From positions 1 through 24,105 of the forward strand of contig CANQCC010000007.1 in the NCBI GenBank assembly GCA_947589635.1: DNA of 24,105 nt, written 5' to 3'. The notes beneath the pieces were generated by a model. It made no database searches. It had not been told where the DNA came from and saw only the letters and a program-made list of their open reading frames with translations. The DNA comes from an uncultured Clostridia bacterium. GTDB taxonomy: Bacteria > Bacillota > Clostridia > Christensenellales > CAG-917. The translations under genes were made by a program, and so were the position numbers. Positions within the stretch are counted from its first letter, which is position 1, and each line of letters opens with the position of its first letter. Of this stretch, positions 1 to 11,610 are shown piece by piece.

Positions 1-2971
<2,971 letters not shown>

Positions 2972-2978
2972 ACTGTGT

Positions 2979-2984
2979 CTCCTT
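2979..2984 (-). promoter_or_regulatory. rpoC ribosome binding site overlapping the rpoB stop
   Basis: The minus strand reads TAAAGGAGACACAGTATG. The AAGGAG core shares the last base of the rpoB stop codon and sits 7 nt before the rpoC ATG. This arrangement suits translational coupling of beta and beta' synthesis. Confidence 0.8.
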
Positions 2985-5900
2985 TATTCCTCGTCGGGAT
3001 CCTGCGCGGGCGTTCCGAACAGCTCGCTGAGGTCTGTGGTGCCCTCCGTGAGAGAGCTGAAGAAGTCTTCGTCGTCGCCGTCGCCGTCTGCGTCAAACGC
3101 GCCGTCCGAGACTCCGCCCATAGGATTGTCGAAGTTGAACAAGCCGTCGCCGCCGCCTTCGCCGAAACCGCTGAAGATGTTGCCCTCGCCGGAGAGGATA
3201 TCCACCTCCTTAAGCTCCTGCGGGCGCTTGGGACGCGCGTCAAATTCGGAATCGTCGTCGACATAGTCGCGAAGTTTGATCTCGTCGCGGTCCTCGGTGA
3301 GCACTTTGACGTCGAGCGCAAGGCTCTTAAGCTCCTTGACCAACACCTTGAAAGATTCCGGAATGCCGGGCTCCGACACGTTGTTGCCCTTGACTATGCT
3401 CTCGTATGTCTTGACTCTGCCCACGACGTCGTCCGACTTGACCGTCAGGATCTCCTGCAGCATGTTCGCCGCGCCGTACGCCTCGAGCGCCCAGACTTCC
3501 ATTTCGCCGAAGCGCTGTCCGCCGAATTGCGCCTTTCCGCCGAGAGGCTGCTGCGTGACAAGGCTGTAGGGGCCCGTCGACCTTGCGTGGATCTTATCGT
3601 CCACGAGGTGATGCAGCTTGAGATAGTACATATATCCGACCGTCGCGCGATTTTCAAACGGTTCGCCCGTTCTGCCGTCGTACAGCTGGATCTTGCCGTC
3701 GACCTCGCCCTTTTCGTTGACGATGCCGTATTGCTGGAAGAGCGCCTTTATGTCCTGCTCGTTCGCGCCGTCAAAGACGGGGGTGGCTATCTTCCAATCG
3801 AGCATATGCGCGATGAGTCCAAGGTGGACCTCAAGCACCTGACCGATGTTCATACGGGAAGGCACGCCGAGGGGGTTGAGCACTATCTGCAAAGGAGTGC
3901 CGTCCGCCATGAAAGGCATATCCTCTTTGGGCAGCACGCGGCTGACGACGCCCTTGTTGCCGTGACGACCCGCCATCTTGTCGCCGACGGATATCTTACG
4001 CTTTTGCGCTATGTAGACGCGCACAAGTTTGTTGACGCCGGGCGCAAGCTCGTCCTTGTTCTTTCTTGTGAACACCTTGACGTCGACGACTATGCCGCCT
4101 TCGCCGTTGGGGACTCTCAGGGAGGTGTCGCGCACTTCTCTTGCCTTTTCGCCGAATATCGCGCGGAGCAGTCTCTCTTCGGGAGTGAGCTCCGTCTCGC
4201 CCTTAGGCGTCACTTTTCCGACGAGGATATCGCTTGCCTTGACCTCCGCGCCGACTCTGACGATGCCTTCCTCGTCGAGGTTCTTCAAAGCCTCCTCGCT
4301 GAGGTTGGGGATGTCGCGCGTGATCTGCTCCTCGCCAAGCTTGGTGTCGCGGCACTCGATCTCGTACTCCTCGATATGTATGGACGTATAAAGATCGTCG
4401 CGTACAAGCTCCTCGCTTATCAAAACGGCGTCCTCATAGTTGTAGCCTTCCCAGCTTAAAAAGCCGATGAGCATGTTTCTTCCAAGCGCAAGCTCGCCCT
4501 GATCGCAGGCGGGGCCGTCCGCAAGCACGGTGCCCTCTCTGACAAGGTCGCCCTTATCGTTGTAGACGGGCCCGAATACCGCGTCGCCCTTGTTGACGAT
4601 CGGATGCTGATTGATGCAGGTGGACTGGTTGGAGCGCTCGAATTTGTTGAGAGTATACACGTCTTCGCTGCCGTCGGGACACGCCACGATTATCTTTTTG
4701 CTGTCCACATATTTGACATAGCCGTCTCTCTTGGCTATCTTCAGCACGCCGCTGTCGTACGCGATCTTATGCTCCACGCCCGTGGCTATCATGGGCGCTT
4801 CGGGCTTGAGAAGAGGCACCGCCTGGCGTTGCATGTTGGATCCCATCAGCGCGCGGTTGGTATCGTCGTTCTCAAGGAAGGGAATGAGCGCGGTCGCTAT
4901 GGATATCAACTGTTTGGGGTTGACGTCCATATAGTCCGCCCTGAATTTGGGCACTTCGCGGATGTCCTTGCGGATACGGCAATTGACGCGGTTTCTCACG
5001 AAGCGGCTGTTTTCGTCCAGCTCCTCGTTGGCTTGCGCTATGACGTATTTGTCCTCTTCGTCCGCCGCCATATACACGACCTCGTCGGTGACGTAGCTGT
5101 CCACGACTTTGCCGCTTTCGTCATAGATCTTCTCTATCCTGCGATAGGGGGTCTCGATAAAGCCGTACTCGTTTACCTTCGCGTAGCTTGAAAGAGAGGT
5201 GATAAGACCGATGTTCTGACCTTCGGGGGTCTCTATCGGGCACATGCGCCCATAGTGGGAGTGGTGAACGTCGCGCACTTCGAAGCTGGCGCGCTCCCTG
5301 TTGAGGCCGCCGGGGCCGAGAGCGGAAAGTTTACGCTTGTGCGTAAGCTCCGCAATGGGGTTGGGCTGATCCATGAACTGAGAAAGCTGCGAGGAGCCGA
5401 AAAACTCCTTGATCGCGCTTGTCACGGGCCTTATGTTGATGAGCGTCTGAGGCGTTATCTCAGAATTTTCCTGAGCGGACGCCATTCTTTCACGGATGAC
5501 TCTCTCAAGACGGGAGATGCCTATGCGGAATTGATTTTGCAGCAGCTCGCCCACGGCGCGCACGCGGCGGTTGGACAGATGGTCTATGTCGTCGCATGTG
5601 CCAAAGCCGTATCTCAACCCGAGGTTGTAGTTGGTGACGGAGACTATGTCGTCAAGCGTGATGTGCTTGTAAACAAGCTCGTCCCTGCTGGCCTTGATCG
5701 CGTACAGCAACTCCTGCTTGCTGCCCTCGAACTCCTTGAGGAGGTCTTTGAGTTTGGGCCAATACACCTTTTCGAGGATGCCCAGCTCCCGCGGGTTGCA
5801 ATCCACAAAGGCGTCAAGATCTACGGTGTTGTTGCCGATGATCTTGAATGACTTCTTCTTGCCGTCCTTGTCGACGTATTCGACATATGCTTCGTTGACG

Positions 5901-6874
5901 GCGTTGTTTTGAATCTCCTTGCCTTTTTCTTCGGTGATGACGTCGCCCTTTTGCGCGAGGATCTCGCCCGTGACGGGGCTGACTATCTTTTCGGCGAGCG
6001 TAAGGCCGACAAGACGCGTGCCGATGGCAAGTTTTTTGTTGTATTTATAGCGACCCACTCTTGCAAGATCGTAGCGCTTATAGTCATAGAACGTGTTTTG
6101 GATTAGCACGTTTGCGCCTTCGACAGTGGGGACTTCGCCCGGACGCAGACGGCGGAACAGGTCAATCTTGCCCTGCTCTTCCGACTTGCATGCGGGATCC
6201 TTCTCGCAAGTATTCTTTATCATCTCGTCGCCGCCGAACAGCTTGATAAGCTCCTCATCGGTGCCGTATCCGAGAGCGCGCAGAAGAGTGGTGGAGGGGA
6301 TCTTCCTCATCCTGTCCACGTGCACCCACTGAACGTCGTTGCTGTCCTGCTCGTACTCAAGCCAGGCGCCGCGGTTGGGAATGACCGTAGTCGCGAAACG
6401 CGGAACGCCGTTTTTGTCGAGCACTCTGTCGTTGTAGACGCCCGGGCTTCTGACAAGCTGACTGACTATGACGCGCTCCGCTCCGTTTATGACGAATGAA
6501 CCCGCTTCCGTCATAAGAGGGAAATCGCCCATGAAGACTTCCTGCTCGACAACTTCGCCCGTGTCCTTTATCTTCAGACGCGTTTTGACTTTGAGAGGCA
6601 CCGCGTATGTGGCGTCGCGATCCTTGCACTCCTTGACGGAATACTTCGGCTCGCCGTCGAATCTGTGCGACAGAAACTCCAATTCAAGCTTGCCGGAGAA
6701 ATCCGAGATGGGGGAGTAATCCGCGAAAACCTCGTCAATGCCCTCGCCGATAAAACTCTGATAGGAGCTTTTTTGCACTTCGATGAGGTACGGAATGGGA
6801 AGGACGTTCTTTATCTTTGAAAAGTCGCGTCTTTCCGTCTTGCCGTACATTTCATTGTGAATTTTTTGGGTCAT
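2984..6874 (-). CDS. rpoB: RNA polymerase beta subunit
   Basis: Beta subunit of RNA polymerase, 1296 aa. The conserved rifampicin-pocket block is present at about residues 490-520 (FFGSSQLSQFMDQPNP, then ELTHKRKLSALGPGG). It keeps the Q, D, H and S residues that match E. coli 513, 516, 526 and 531, so a sensitive-type pocket is expected. The motifs CPIETPEGQNIGLI and GDKMAGRHGNKGVVS follow. I chose ATG 6874 over the in-frame GTG at 6883 because the AAGGAG ribosome binding site (6883-6888) overlaps that GTG but lies 8 nt before the ATG. The last 93 residues, after the conserved IKLRD, form an unusually long acidic tail rich in Gly and Asp with scattered Phe (FSGF, LFNF, EDFF). It is transcribed from the promoter at 7035-7063 and leads directly into rpoC. 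Confidence 0.98.
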   Translation of the reverse strand: MTQKIHNEMYGKTERRDFSKIKNVLPIPYLIEVQKSSYQSFIGEGIDEVFADYSPISDFSGKLELEFLSHRFDGEPKYSVKECKDRDATYAVPLKVKTRLKIKDTGEVVEQEVFMGDFPLMTEAGSFVINGAERVIVSQLVRSPGVYNDRVLDKNGVPRFATTVIPNRGAWLEYEQDSNDVQWVHVDRMRKIPSTTLLRALGYGTDEELIKLFGGDEMIKNTCEKDPACKSEEQGKIDLFRRLRPGEVPTVEGANVLIQNTFYDYKRYDLARVGRYKYNKKLAIGTRLVGLTLAEKIVSPVTGEILAQKGDVITEEKGKEIQNNAVNEAYVEYVDKDGKKKSFKIIGNNTVDLDAFVDCNPRELGILEKVYWPKLKDLLKEFEGSKQELLYAIKASRDELVYKHITLDDIVSVTNYNLGLRYGFGTCDDIDHLSNRRVRAVGELLQNQFRIGISRLERVIRERMASAQENSEITPQTLINIRPVTSAIKEFFGSSQLSQFMDQPNPIAELTHKRKLSALGPGGLNRERASFEVRDVHHSHYGRMCPIETPEGQNIGLITSLSSYAKVNEYGFIETPYRRIEKIYDESGKVVDSYVTDEVVYMAADEEDKYVIAQANEELDENSRFVRNRVNCRIRKDIREVPKFRADYMDVNPKQLISIATALIPFLENDDTNRALMGSNMQRQAVPLLKPEAPMIATGVEHKIAYDSGVLKIAKRDGYVKYVDSKKIIVACPDGSEDVYTLNKFERSNQSTCINQHPIVNKGDAVFGPVYNDKGDLVREGTVLADGPACDQGELALGRNMLIGFLSWEGYNYEDAVLISEELVRDDLYTSIHIEEYEIECRDTKLGEEQITRDIPNLSEEALKNLDEEGIVRVGAEVKASDILVGKVTPKGETELTPEERLLRAIFGEKAREVRDTSLRVPNGEGGIVVDVKVFTRKNKDELAPGVNKLVRVYIAQKRKISVGDKMAGRHGNKGVVSRVLPKEDMPFMADGTPLQIVLNPLGVPSRMNIGQVLEVHLGLIAHMLDWKIATPVFDGANEQDIKALFQQYGIVNEKGEVDGKIQLYDGRTGEPFENRATVGYMYYLKLHHLVDDKIHARSTGPYSLVTQQPLGGKAQFGGQRFGEMEVWALEAYGAANMLQEILTVKSDDVVGRVKTYESIVKGNNVSEPGIPESFKVLVKELKSLALDVKVLTEDRDEIKLRDYVDDDSEFDARPKRPQELKEVDILSGEGNIFSGFGEGGGDGLFNFDNPMGGVSDGAFDADGDGDDEDFFSSLTEGTTDLSELFGTPAQDPDEE

Positions 6875-6977
6875 TATATCCACTCCTTAATAAAATTGCG
6901 ATTTTTTTTGGGAATCCGCCCGGGACCCCTTGCTTTTTTGATATTATTACGCGATAATGTATTTGTCTTATAACCCC

Positions 6978-7008
6978 CTACCCCCAAAAATCAGACTTTC
7001 GGGGGTAG
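6978..7008 (-). repeat. inverted repeat in the rpoB leader
   Basis: CTACCCCC (6978-6985) is perfectly complementary to GGGGGTAG (7001-7008). After one mismatch the stem can extend by three A-T pairs, leaving a 7-nt loop. It lies about 20-50 nt downstream of the predicted rpoBC transcription start, inside a leader of about 150 nt. No U-tract follows it on the minus strand, so it is not a standard terminator. It could be an mRNA stability or control hairpin; that role is inference. Confidence 0.6.
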
Positions 7009-7034
7009 AGATAAGTATTATTGCGCAGTTTTCC

Positions 7035-7063
7035 ATTATAGCCATATTTGTCAAATCTGTCAA
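7035..7063 (-). promoter_or_regulatory. rpoBC promoter (consensus sigma-A type)
   Basis: On the minus strand there is a -35 TTGACA (7058-7063), a 17-nt spacer and a -10 TATAAT (7035-7040). Both hexamers match the housekeeping consensus exactly. The predicted start is near 7028, giving a leader of about 150 nt before rpoB ATG 6874. A second TTGACA (7049-7054) sits in the spacer, but only 8 nt from the -10, so it is not a usable -35 for this promoter. Confidence 0.9.
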
Positions 7064-7176
7064 GAGTTTGTTTAGCAGTATTTCAAATTATTTTTTATAA
7101 ATAAAAAATATCTCGCGCGTGGGCGGAAAAACCGAAAATTTCCGCGCAAATTTCTCATTTGACCCTCAAAATCGTT

Positions 7177-7204
7177 TTGAATTTGCCGCGCAAAAGAATA
7201 TAAT
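7177..7204 (+). promoter_or_regulatory. glnN promoter
   Basis: A -35 TTGAAT (7177-7182), a 16-nt spacer and a perfect -10 TATAAT (7199-7204) lie just upstream of the glutamine synthetase. The predicted start, near 7211, gives a leader of only about 22 nt, almost all of it ribosome binding site. The -10 elements of the divergent rpoBC and glnN promoters are about 160 bp apart. Confidence 0.75.
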
Positions 7205-7232
7205 GTGCGTGGATAAAAGGAGGGATAAGAAT

Positions 7233-9314
7233 ATGATTATGTCCGAACTTTACGGCAGCATGGTCTTTGACGACCGCGCGATGGCAAAACGCCTTCCCAA
7301 GGAAACTTACCGCGAGCTCAAGCGCTGTTGCGAACAGGATCTGCCGCTCTCTTTGGACACGGCAAACATAATCGCCAACGCCATGAAGGATTGGGCGGTC
7401 GAAAAGGGAGTCACCCACTTCACGCATTGGTTTCAACCTCTCACGGGCATAACCGCGGAAAAACACGACAGCTTCATCGCCCCCACCAAGTCGGGCGGAG
7501 TCATAATGGAGCTGAGCGGCAAGGAGCTTATCAAAGGCGAACCCGACGCCAGCTCTTTCCCCAACGGCGGGCTGAGAAGTACCTTCGAGGCGCGCGGATA
7601 CACGGCGTGGGATCCCACGTCCTACGCGTTTATAAAGGACGGCATTTTGTGCATTCCCACGGCGTTTTGCAGCTACAGAGGGGACGCGCTTGACAAAAAG
7701 ACTCCTCTTTTGCGCTCCATGGAGGCTGTCAACAAGCAGGGGCTGAGGCTTTTGCACCTCTTCGGCAGGAAGACGGAACGCCTCAACATGACCGTCGGCC
7801 CGGAACAGGAATATTTTCTTGTGGATACCGCCGCTTTCAACAAGCGCAAGGACTTGTTCTATACGGGAAGGACGCTCTTCGGCGCCCGCCCTCCCAAGGG
7901 ACAGGAGCTTGAAGACCACTATTTCGGCGCGATAAAGCCCCGCGTGGTCAAGTATATGAAGGAGCTTGACGAGGAGCTTTGGAAACTTGGCATCCTCGCC
8001 AAGACAAAGCACAACGAGGTCGCGCCCGCTCAGCACGAGTTTGCGCCCATATACACCACCGTCAACGTCGCCTCCGACCAGAATCAGCTTACTATGGAGA
8101 TGATGAAGAAGGTCGCGGCAAAACACGGCATGACCTGCCTTCTGCACGAAAAGCCCTTCGACGGCGTAAACGGCAGCGGAAAGCACAACAATTGGTCGCT
8201 TTGCACCAACTTCGGGCACAATCTTTTCGAGCCGGGGCACAGCCCTCAGGACAACGCGCAATTTCTGCTTATAGTCGCCGCAGTCATAGCCGCCGTCGAC
8301 GAGCATCAGGATCTGTTGCGCATATCCGTAGCCTCTCCCGGCAACGATCATCGCCTCGGCGCGAACGAGGCGCCTCCCGCGATAGTCAGCGTCTTCCTCG
8401 GCGAGGAGATAACCGGCATTCTGCAGGCGATAGCGGACGGAAGAGAATACTCCCGCCGCGCAGGATGCGACGTCAAAATAGGCGTGCACGTGCTGCCCAA
8501 ATTTTCCATGGACAGCTCGGACAGAAACCGCACCTCTCCCTTCGCCTTCACGGGAAACAAATTCGAATTCCGCATGCCCGGCTCCGCTCAGTCCATAACC
8601 ACGGTCAACGTCGTGCTCAACACGATAATGGCGGAGCAATTTGAAAAATTCTCCGACGAGCTTGAAAAGGCGGAGGACTTCAACCAGGGCATCACCGACA
8701 TAATCCGCCGCGTCATGAACGAACACGGCCGCATAATCTTCAACGGCAACAACTACTCCGAAGATTGGGTGAAGGAGGCGAAACGCCGCGGGCTTTTGAA
8801 CCTGCCCACCACGATAGACGCCCTGCCCTATATCACAAGCGAAAAGAACATAAAGCTATTTGAGAGTCAGGGCGTGTTTACAGAAGCGGAACTCAGATCC
8901 CGTCAGGAAATTTACGTCGAAAACTATTGCCGCCTGCTGCACATCGAGGCGATGACCATGCTCGACATGGCAAATATGGAGATAATCCCCGCCGCCATAA
9001 AATATAAGGGCGCCGTCGCCAAGGTCGCAAAGAATTGCCTGGCTGCGTCCGTCCCCGCCGACGACGAGAAAGAGATCGCCTCAAAACTTGCGTCCCTCAT
9101 CCACTCCGCCCGCGAAGCCGTCCTCTCCCTTGAAAAAGCGGTCGATACGGCGCGCGCTCTCGGCGACAACATCAAAGGCGGCGAGTGCTACCGCGACAAC
9201 GTCATCCCCGCAATGGCGGCCCTCAGAAAAGTCTGCGACGAGATGGAACTGAACATGGCGAAAGAGTACTATCCCATGCCCACCTACGGAGACCTGCTTT
9301 TCTCCGTACATTGA
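7233..9314 (+). CDS. glnN: glutamine synthetase, type III
   Basis: Cytoplasmic ATP-dependent enzyme that makes glutamine from glutamate and ammonia; 693 aa, the usual size for the large GSIII (GlnN) class and well above GSI. Visible signatures are VGPEQEYFLVD (about residue 188), KHNEVAPAQHEFAPIY (about 259), NGSGKHNNWS (about 313), PGNDHRLGANEAPPAI (about 369) and GNKFEFRMPGSAQS further on. The C-terminal helical part (about residues 550-693) is typical of GSIII. I chose ATG 7233, which has AAGGAGG at 7217-7223, 9 nt upstream. An upstream in-frame GTG at 7119 lies before the predicted promoter and is rejected. The gene stands alone, divergent from rpoBC and closed by a terminator, so its regulation is probably at the promoter. 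No PII gene or riboswitch is visible nearby. Confidence 0.96.
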   Translation: MIMSELYGSMVFDDRAMAKRLPKETYRELKRCCEQDLPLSLDTANIIANAMKDWAVEKGVTHFTHWFQPLTGITAEKHDSFIAPTKSGGVIMELSGKELIKGEPDASSFPNGGLRSTFEARGYTAWDPTSYAFIKDGILCIPTAFCSYRGDALDKKTPLLRSMEAVNKQGLRLLHLFGRKTERLNMTVGPEQEYFLVDTAAFNKRKDLFYTGRTLFGARPPKGQELEDHYFGAIKPRVVKYMKELDEELWKLGILAKTKHNEVAPAQHEFAPIYTTVNVASDQNQLTMEMMKKVAAKHGMTCLLHEKPFDGVNGSGKHNNWSLCTNFGHNLFEPGHSPQDNAQFLLIVAAVIAAVDEHQDLLRISVASPGNDHRLGANEAPPAIVSVFLGEEITGILQAIADGREYSRRAGCDVKIGVHVLPKFSMDSSDRNRTSPFAFTGNKFEFRMPGSAQSITTVNVVLNTIMAEQFEKFSDELEKAEDFNQGITDIIRRVMNEHGRIIFNGNNYSEDWVKEAKRRGLLNLPTTIDALPYITSEKNIKLFESQGVFTEAELRSRQEIYVENYCRLLHIEAMTMLDMANMEIIPAAIKYKGAVAKVAKNCLAASVPADDEKEIASKLASLIHSAREAVLSLEKAVDTARALGDNIKGGECYRDNVIPAMAALRKVCDEMELNMAKEYYPMPTYGDLLFSVH

Positions 9315-9323
9315 CAGAAACCC

Positions 9324-9356
9324 GCGTTTATCTCGCTAAAATCGCATGATAAACGC
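9324..9356. repeat. inverted repeat just after glnN
   Basis: GCGTTTATC (9324-9332) and GATAAACGC (9348-9356) form a perfect 9-bp stem with a 15-nt loop, 10 nt after the glnN stop. It has no following T-tract. It may protect the mRNA 3' end ahead of the terminator at 9373-9414. Confidence 0.55.
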
Positions 9357-9372
9357 CCGATATTGCAATTTT

Positions 9373-9414
9373 AATTGCGGCTTTGCTTTGACGTGAAGTC
9401 GCAATTTTTATTTT
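9373..9414 (+). terminator. intrinsic terminator of glnN
   Basis: The arm AATTGCGGCTT (9373-9383) pairs with AAGTCGCAATT (9396-9406), with one G-T wobble and a 12-nt loop. It runs straight into TTTTTATTTT. This is the end of the glnN transcription unit. The stretch from 9415 to about 9700 is AT-rich and I see no gene in it; short open frames there lack ribosome binding sites. Confidence 0.8.
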
Positions 9415-9705
9415 GAAAATATCCCTCTTGGCGCAAGCTGCGCGCCCTTATACTTTTATGTTTTTTGCTTACAAATGTCTGCCTCACCATTACTCTTTTT
9501 GTTTGCAAAAGCCTGCGCGCCATAAAATTGCATATCCCAAAAGCCGATCTCGCCATTGACTTTTTATCATTTTACACTTAAAGGGCAGCCGCGCAAAAAT
9601 TTCAAGACGCCCCGCCCGGTGACTGATATGACGACGCCCGCCCGAATGGAATATATATACTTTAGAATGTATAAAAATATTTTTATATCAATATTGCTCA
9701 AGCAG

Positions 9706-9734
9706 TTGAAGGCGAAGGGGAAAGATGTTATAAT
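9706..9734 (+). promoter_or_regulatory. oxaloacetate decarboxylase operon promoter
   Basis: A -35 TTGAAG (9706-9711), a 17-nt spacer and a -10 TATAAT (9729-9734) preceded by TG at 9726-9727, which gives an extended -10 (TGTTATAAT). The predicted start is near 9741, about 34 nt before the oadA ATG. Two SD-like stretches follow: GGAGG at 9754-9758 and AAAGGA at 9761-9766. The second has normal spacing. Confidence 0.75.
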
Positions 9735-9774
9735 ATTCAAGAATAATTTTTTTGGAGGATAAAGGATAATCAAT

Positions 9775-11184
9775 ATGAATCAAACCACTAAGCCAAGTTC
9801 CAAAAAAGTATTGTTTACCGAGACCGTTTTGCGCGACGCAAATCAATCGTTGATCGCGACTCGTCTGCCCTATCGCGAATTTGAGGGCATATTGCCCGTC
9901 ATGGACAAAGCGGGATATTATTCCGTGGAATGTTGGGGCGGCGCGGTGTTCGACGTATGTCTCAGATATCTTGACGAGGACCCCTGGAAAAGGCTTCGCG
10001 ACCTGAGGAAAAACCTGCCCAACACAAAGTTGCAGATGCTTTTGCGCGGACAGAATCTGCTCGGTTACAAGCACTATCCCGACGAAGTCGTCAGGATGTT
10101 TGTAGAAAAGTCCGTTGAAAACGGCATAGACATCATCCGCATATTTGACGCGCTCAACGACCTTCGCAACATCGAAGTCGCCACCAAGACAGCGCTTAAA
10201 TGCGGCGCGACGGTAAGCGGCACGCTCAGTTACACTCAGTCCCCCGTGCACACTCTCGCGGCGTTTGCAAAGCAGGCGAAGCAGATGGAGGACATGGGCG
10301 TTAACACGATATGCGTAAAAGATATGGCGGGCGTCATGACTCCAAGCGAGGCGTACGACCTGATAAGCGCGATAAAGGCGGAGGTCAAAATACCCGTAGT
10401 CCTGCACACGCATTGCACGACGGGCATGGCGTACATGACCTATATGAAAGCCATCGAGGCGGGCGTGGACGTCATAGACACCGCGACCTCCTGCTTCTCG
10501 GGCGGCACAAGCCAACCCGCTACGGAGACGCTCAACTATGCGCTGAAGCAGCTTGGATATGAGACGGGGCTTGACGACGCGGCGCTTAAAGAGGTCAACG
10601 ATTTCTTCAAACCTCTCCGCGACAGATACATAAAAGAGGGTTTGCTCAATCCCAAGATGATGGCGACGGACACGGACGCGCTCAACTATAAAGTCCCGGG
10701 CGGCATGCTTTCCAACCTCGTAAGCCAACTCAAGGCGCAAAACGCCATGGATCGCTTTGAGGAAGTGCTTATCGAGACCCCAAAGGTGCGCGCGGACCTC
10801 GGCTATCCCCCTCTTGTCACCCCCATGAGCCAGATGGTAGGCGTGCAGGCGACCGCAAACGTCCTCGCGGGCGAGAGGTATAAGAACGTTTCAAAGGAAG
10901 TCAAGGCATATTGCCTTGGCGAATACGGCGTTGCGCCCGCCCCCATAAACCCCGAAGTGCTTAAACTTGTCCTCGGCGACGAAAAGCCCATCGAGGGCAG
11001 ATACGCCGACACGCTTGAGCCCGTCTTTGAAAAGACGAAGGCGGAGCTTGCGGGCACGGCAAAATCTGACGAGGACGTGCTAAGCTACATCCTCTTCCCT
11101 CAGGTCGCGGAAAAATATTTCGCCGCGCGCAAGGCAAAGGAAGAGAAGATCGTAAAGTATACGATCGCTCCCGTGGAGGAATAA
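9775..11184 (+). CDS. oadA: oxaloacetate decarboxylase alpha subunit (carboxyltransferase domain only)
   Basis: Transfers the carboxyl group of oxaloacetate to biotin as the first step of the Na+-pumping decarboxylase; 469 aa. The TIM-barrel carboxyltransferase fold is recognised by TVLRDANQSLIATR (metal ligand D21), ECWGGAVFD (about residue 52), VKDMAG (K182, the lysine expected to be carbamylated) and LHTHCTTG (metal ligands H211 and H213). The first motif has N where many homologues have H (RDAHQS). Klebsiella-type OadA carries a C-terminal biotin domain; this protein stops before it, and a separate biotin carrier is encoded two genes downstream. Pyruvate carboxylase subunit B has the same fold, but the adjacent gamma and beta membrane subunits and the absence of a biotin carboxylase gene favour the decarboxylase. 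Confidence 0.92.
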   Translation: MNQTTKPSSKKVLFTETVLRDANQSLIATRLPYREFEGILPVMDKAGYYSVECWGGAVFDVCLRYLDEDPWKRLRDLRKNLPNTKLQMLLRGQNLLGYKHYPDEVVRMFVEKSVENGIDIIRIFDALNDLRNIEVATKTALKCGATVSGTLSYTQSPVHTLAAFAKQAKQMEDMGVNTICVKDMAGVMTPSEAYDLISAIKAEVKIPVVLHTHCTTGMAYMTYMKAIEAGVDVIDTATSCFSGGTSQPATETLNYALKQLGYETGLDDAALKEVNDFFKPLRDRYIKEGLLNPKMMATDTDALNYKVPGGMLSNLVSQLKAQNAMDRFEEVLIETPKVRADLGYPPLVTPMSQMVGVQATANVLAGERYKNVSKEVKAYCLGEYGVAPAPINPEVLKLVLGDEKPIEGRYADTLEPVFEKTKAELAGTAKSDEDVLSYILFPQVAEKYFAARKAKEEKIVKYTIAPVEE

Positions 11185-11187
11185 GCT

Positions 11188-11610
11188 ATGAGCGCAAATA
11201 TTCTTGCGGCAATTCTCGATAAGGAAGCTCGCCTTGGCGCGGTCGATTCGCTGCTGCTTGCCCTCATCGGGATAGTCATCGTGTTTATAGTGCTGATAGC
11301 GCTCATGCTTGTCGTGACCCTTCAGGGCAAGATCTTCGACGGCAGCGCGAAGCTCAAGCAAAAACACCCCGAATGGGCGGAAAAAGCCGCCGCAATAAAA
11401 AGCAAGTTCTCCATACGCAAAAAAGAAGAGCTCGCCGAAGAGGCGGCGCCCGAAGAGCTTGCAAGCGGCACTTGCGGGGAGCTTGTGCTTGTCGGCACGT
11501 CGGAACGCGACGCGGCTATGATAATGGCGATAGTCGCCGACAATACGAATACGCCTCTCAATCAATTGCGTTTCAAATCTATAAAGAGAGTGGAGGATGA
11601 AAATTTATGA
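11188..11610 (+). CDS. oadG: oxaloacetate decarboxylase gamma subunit
   Basis: Small membrane subunit (140 aa) that assembles the alpha and beta subunits. It has one transmembrane helix at about residues 20-45, a charged cytoplasmic linker rich in Glu, Ala and Lys, and a C-terminal segment (AAMIMAIVADNTNTPLNQLR) of the type seen in OadG-like proteins of Clostridia. The start is 3 nt after the oadA stop, with GGAGG just inside the oadA end. The stop overlaps the start of the biotin carrier gene in an ATGA, indicating coupling. OadG proteins diverge widely, so the call rests on topology, size and position between the alpha and biotin subunits. Confidence 0.85.
   Translation: MSANILAAILDKEARLGAVDSLLLALIGIVIVFIVLIALMLVVTLQGKIFDGSAKLKQKHPEWAEKAAAIKSKFSIRKKEELAEEAAPEELASGTCGELVLVGTSERDAAMIMAIVADNTNTPLNQLRFKSIKRVEDENL

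Noticed and set aside
6875..6883. GTG 6883 as the rpoB start
   Set aside because: It overlaps the AAGGAG ribosome binding site that serves ATG 6874.
7119..7232. GTG 7119 as the glnN start
   Set aside because: It lies upstream of the predicted -35/-10 and has no ribosome binding site; the added residues are not GSIII-like.
7155..8726. 523-codon minus-strand open frame opposite glnN
   Set aside because: It is the shadow of glutamine synthetase, runs through the glnN promoter and matches no known pattern.
9371..9556. 61-codon minus-strand frame in the glnN-oadA gap
   Set aside because: It is basic and low in complexity, overlaps the glnN terminator and has no ribosome binding site. Not supported as a gene.
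9556..9762. 68-codon plus-strand frame and TTGACT (9557-9562) as a promoter
   Set aside because: The frame overlaps the oad promoter, and no -10 follows the TTGACT at the right distance.
9688..10740. 350-codon minus-strand frame opposite oadA
   Set aside because: It is antisense to a clear carboxyltransferase gene, with no family resemblance.
9775..11184. pyruvate carboxylase subunit B
   Set aside because: Same fold, but OadG and OadB follow directly and no biotin carboxylase gene is present.
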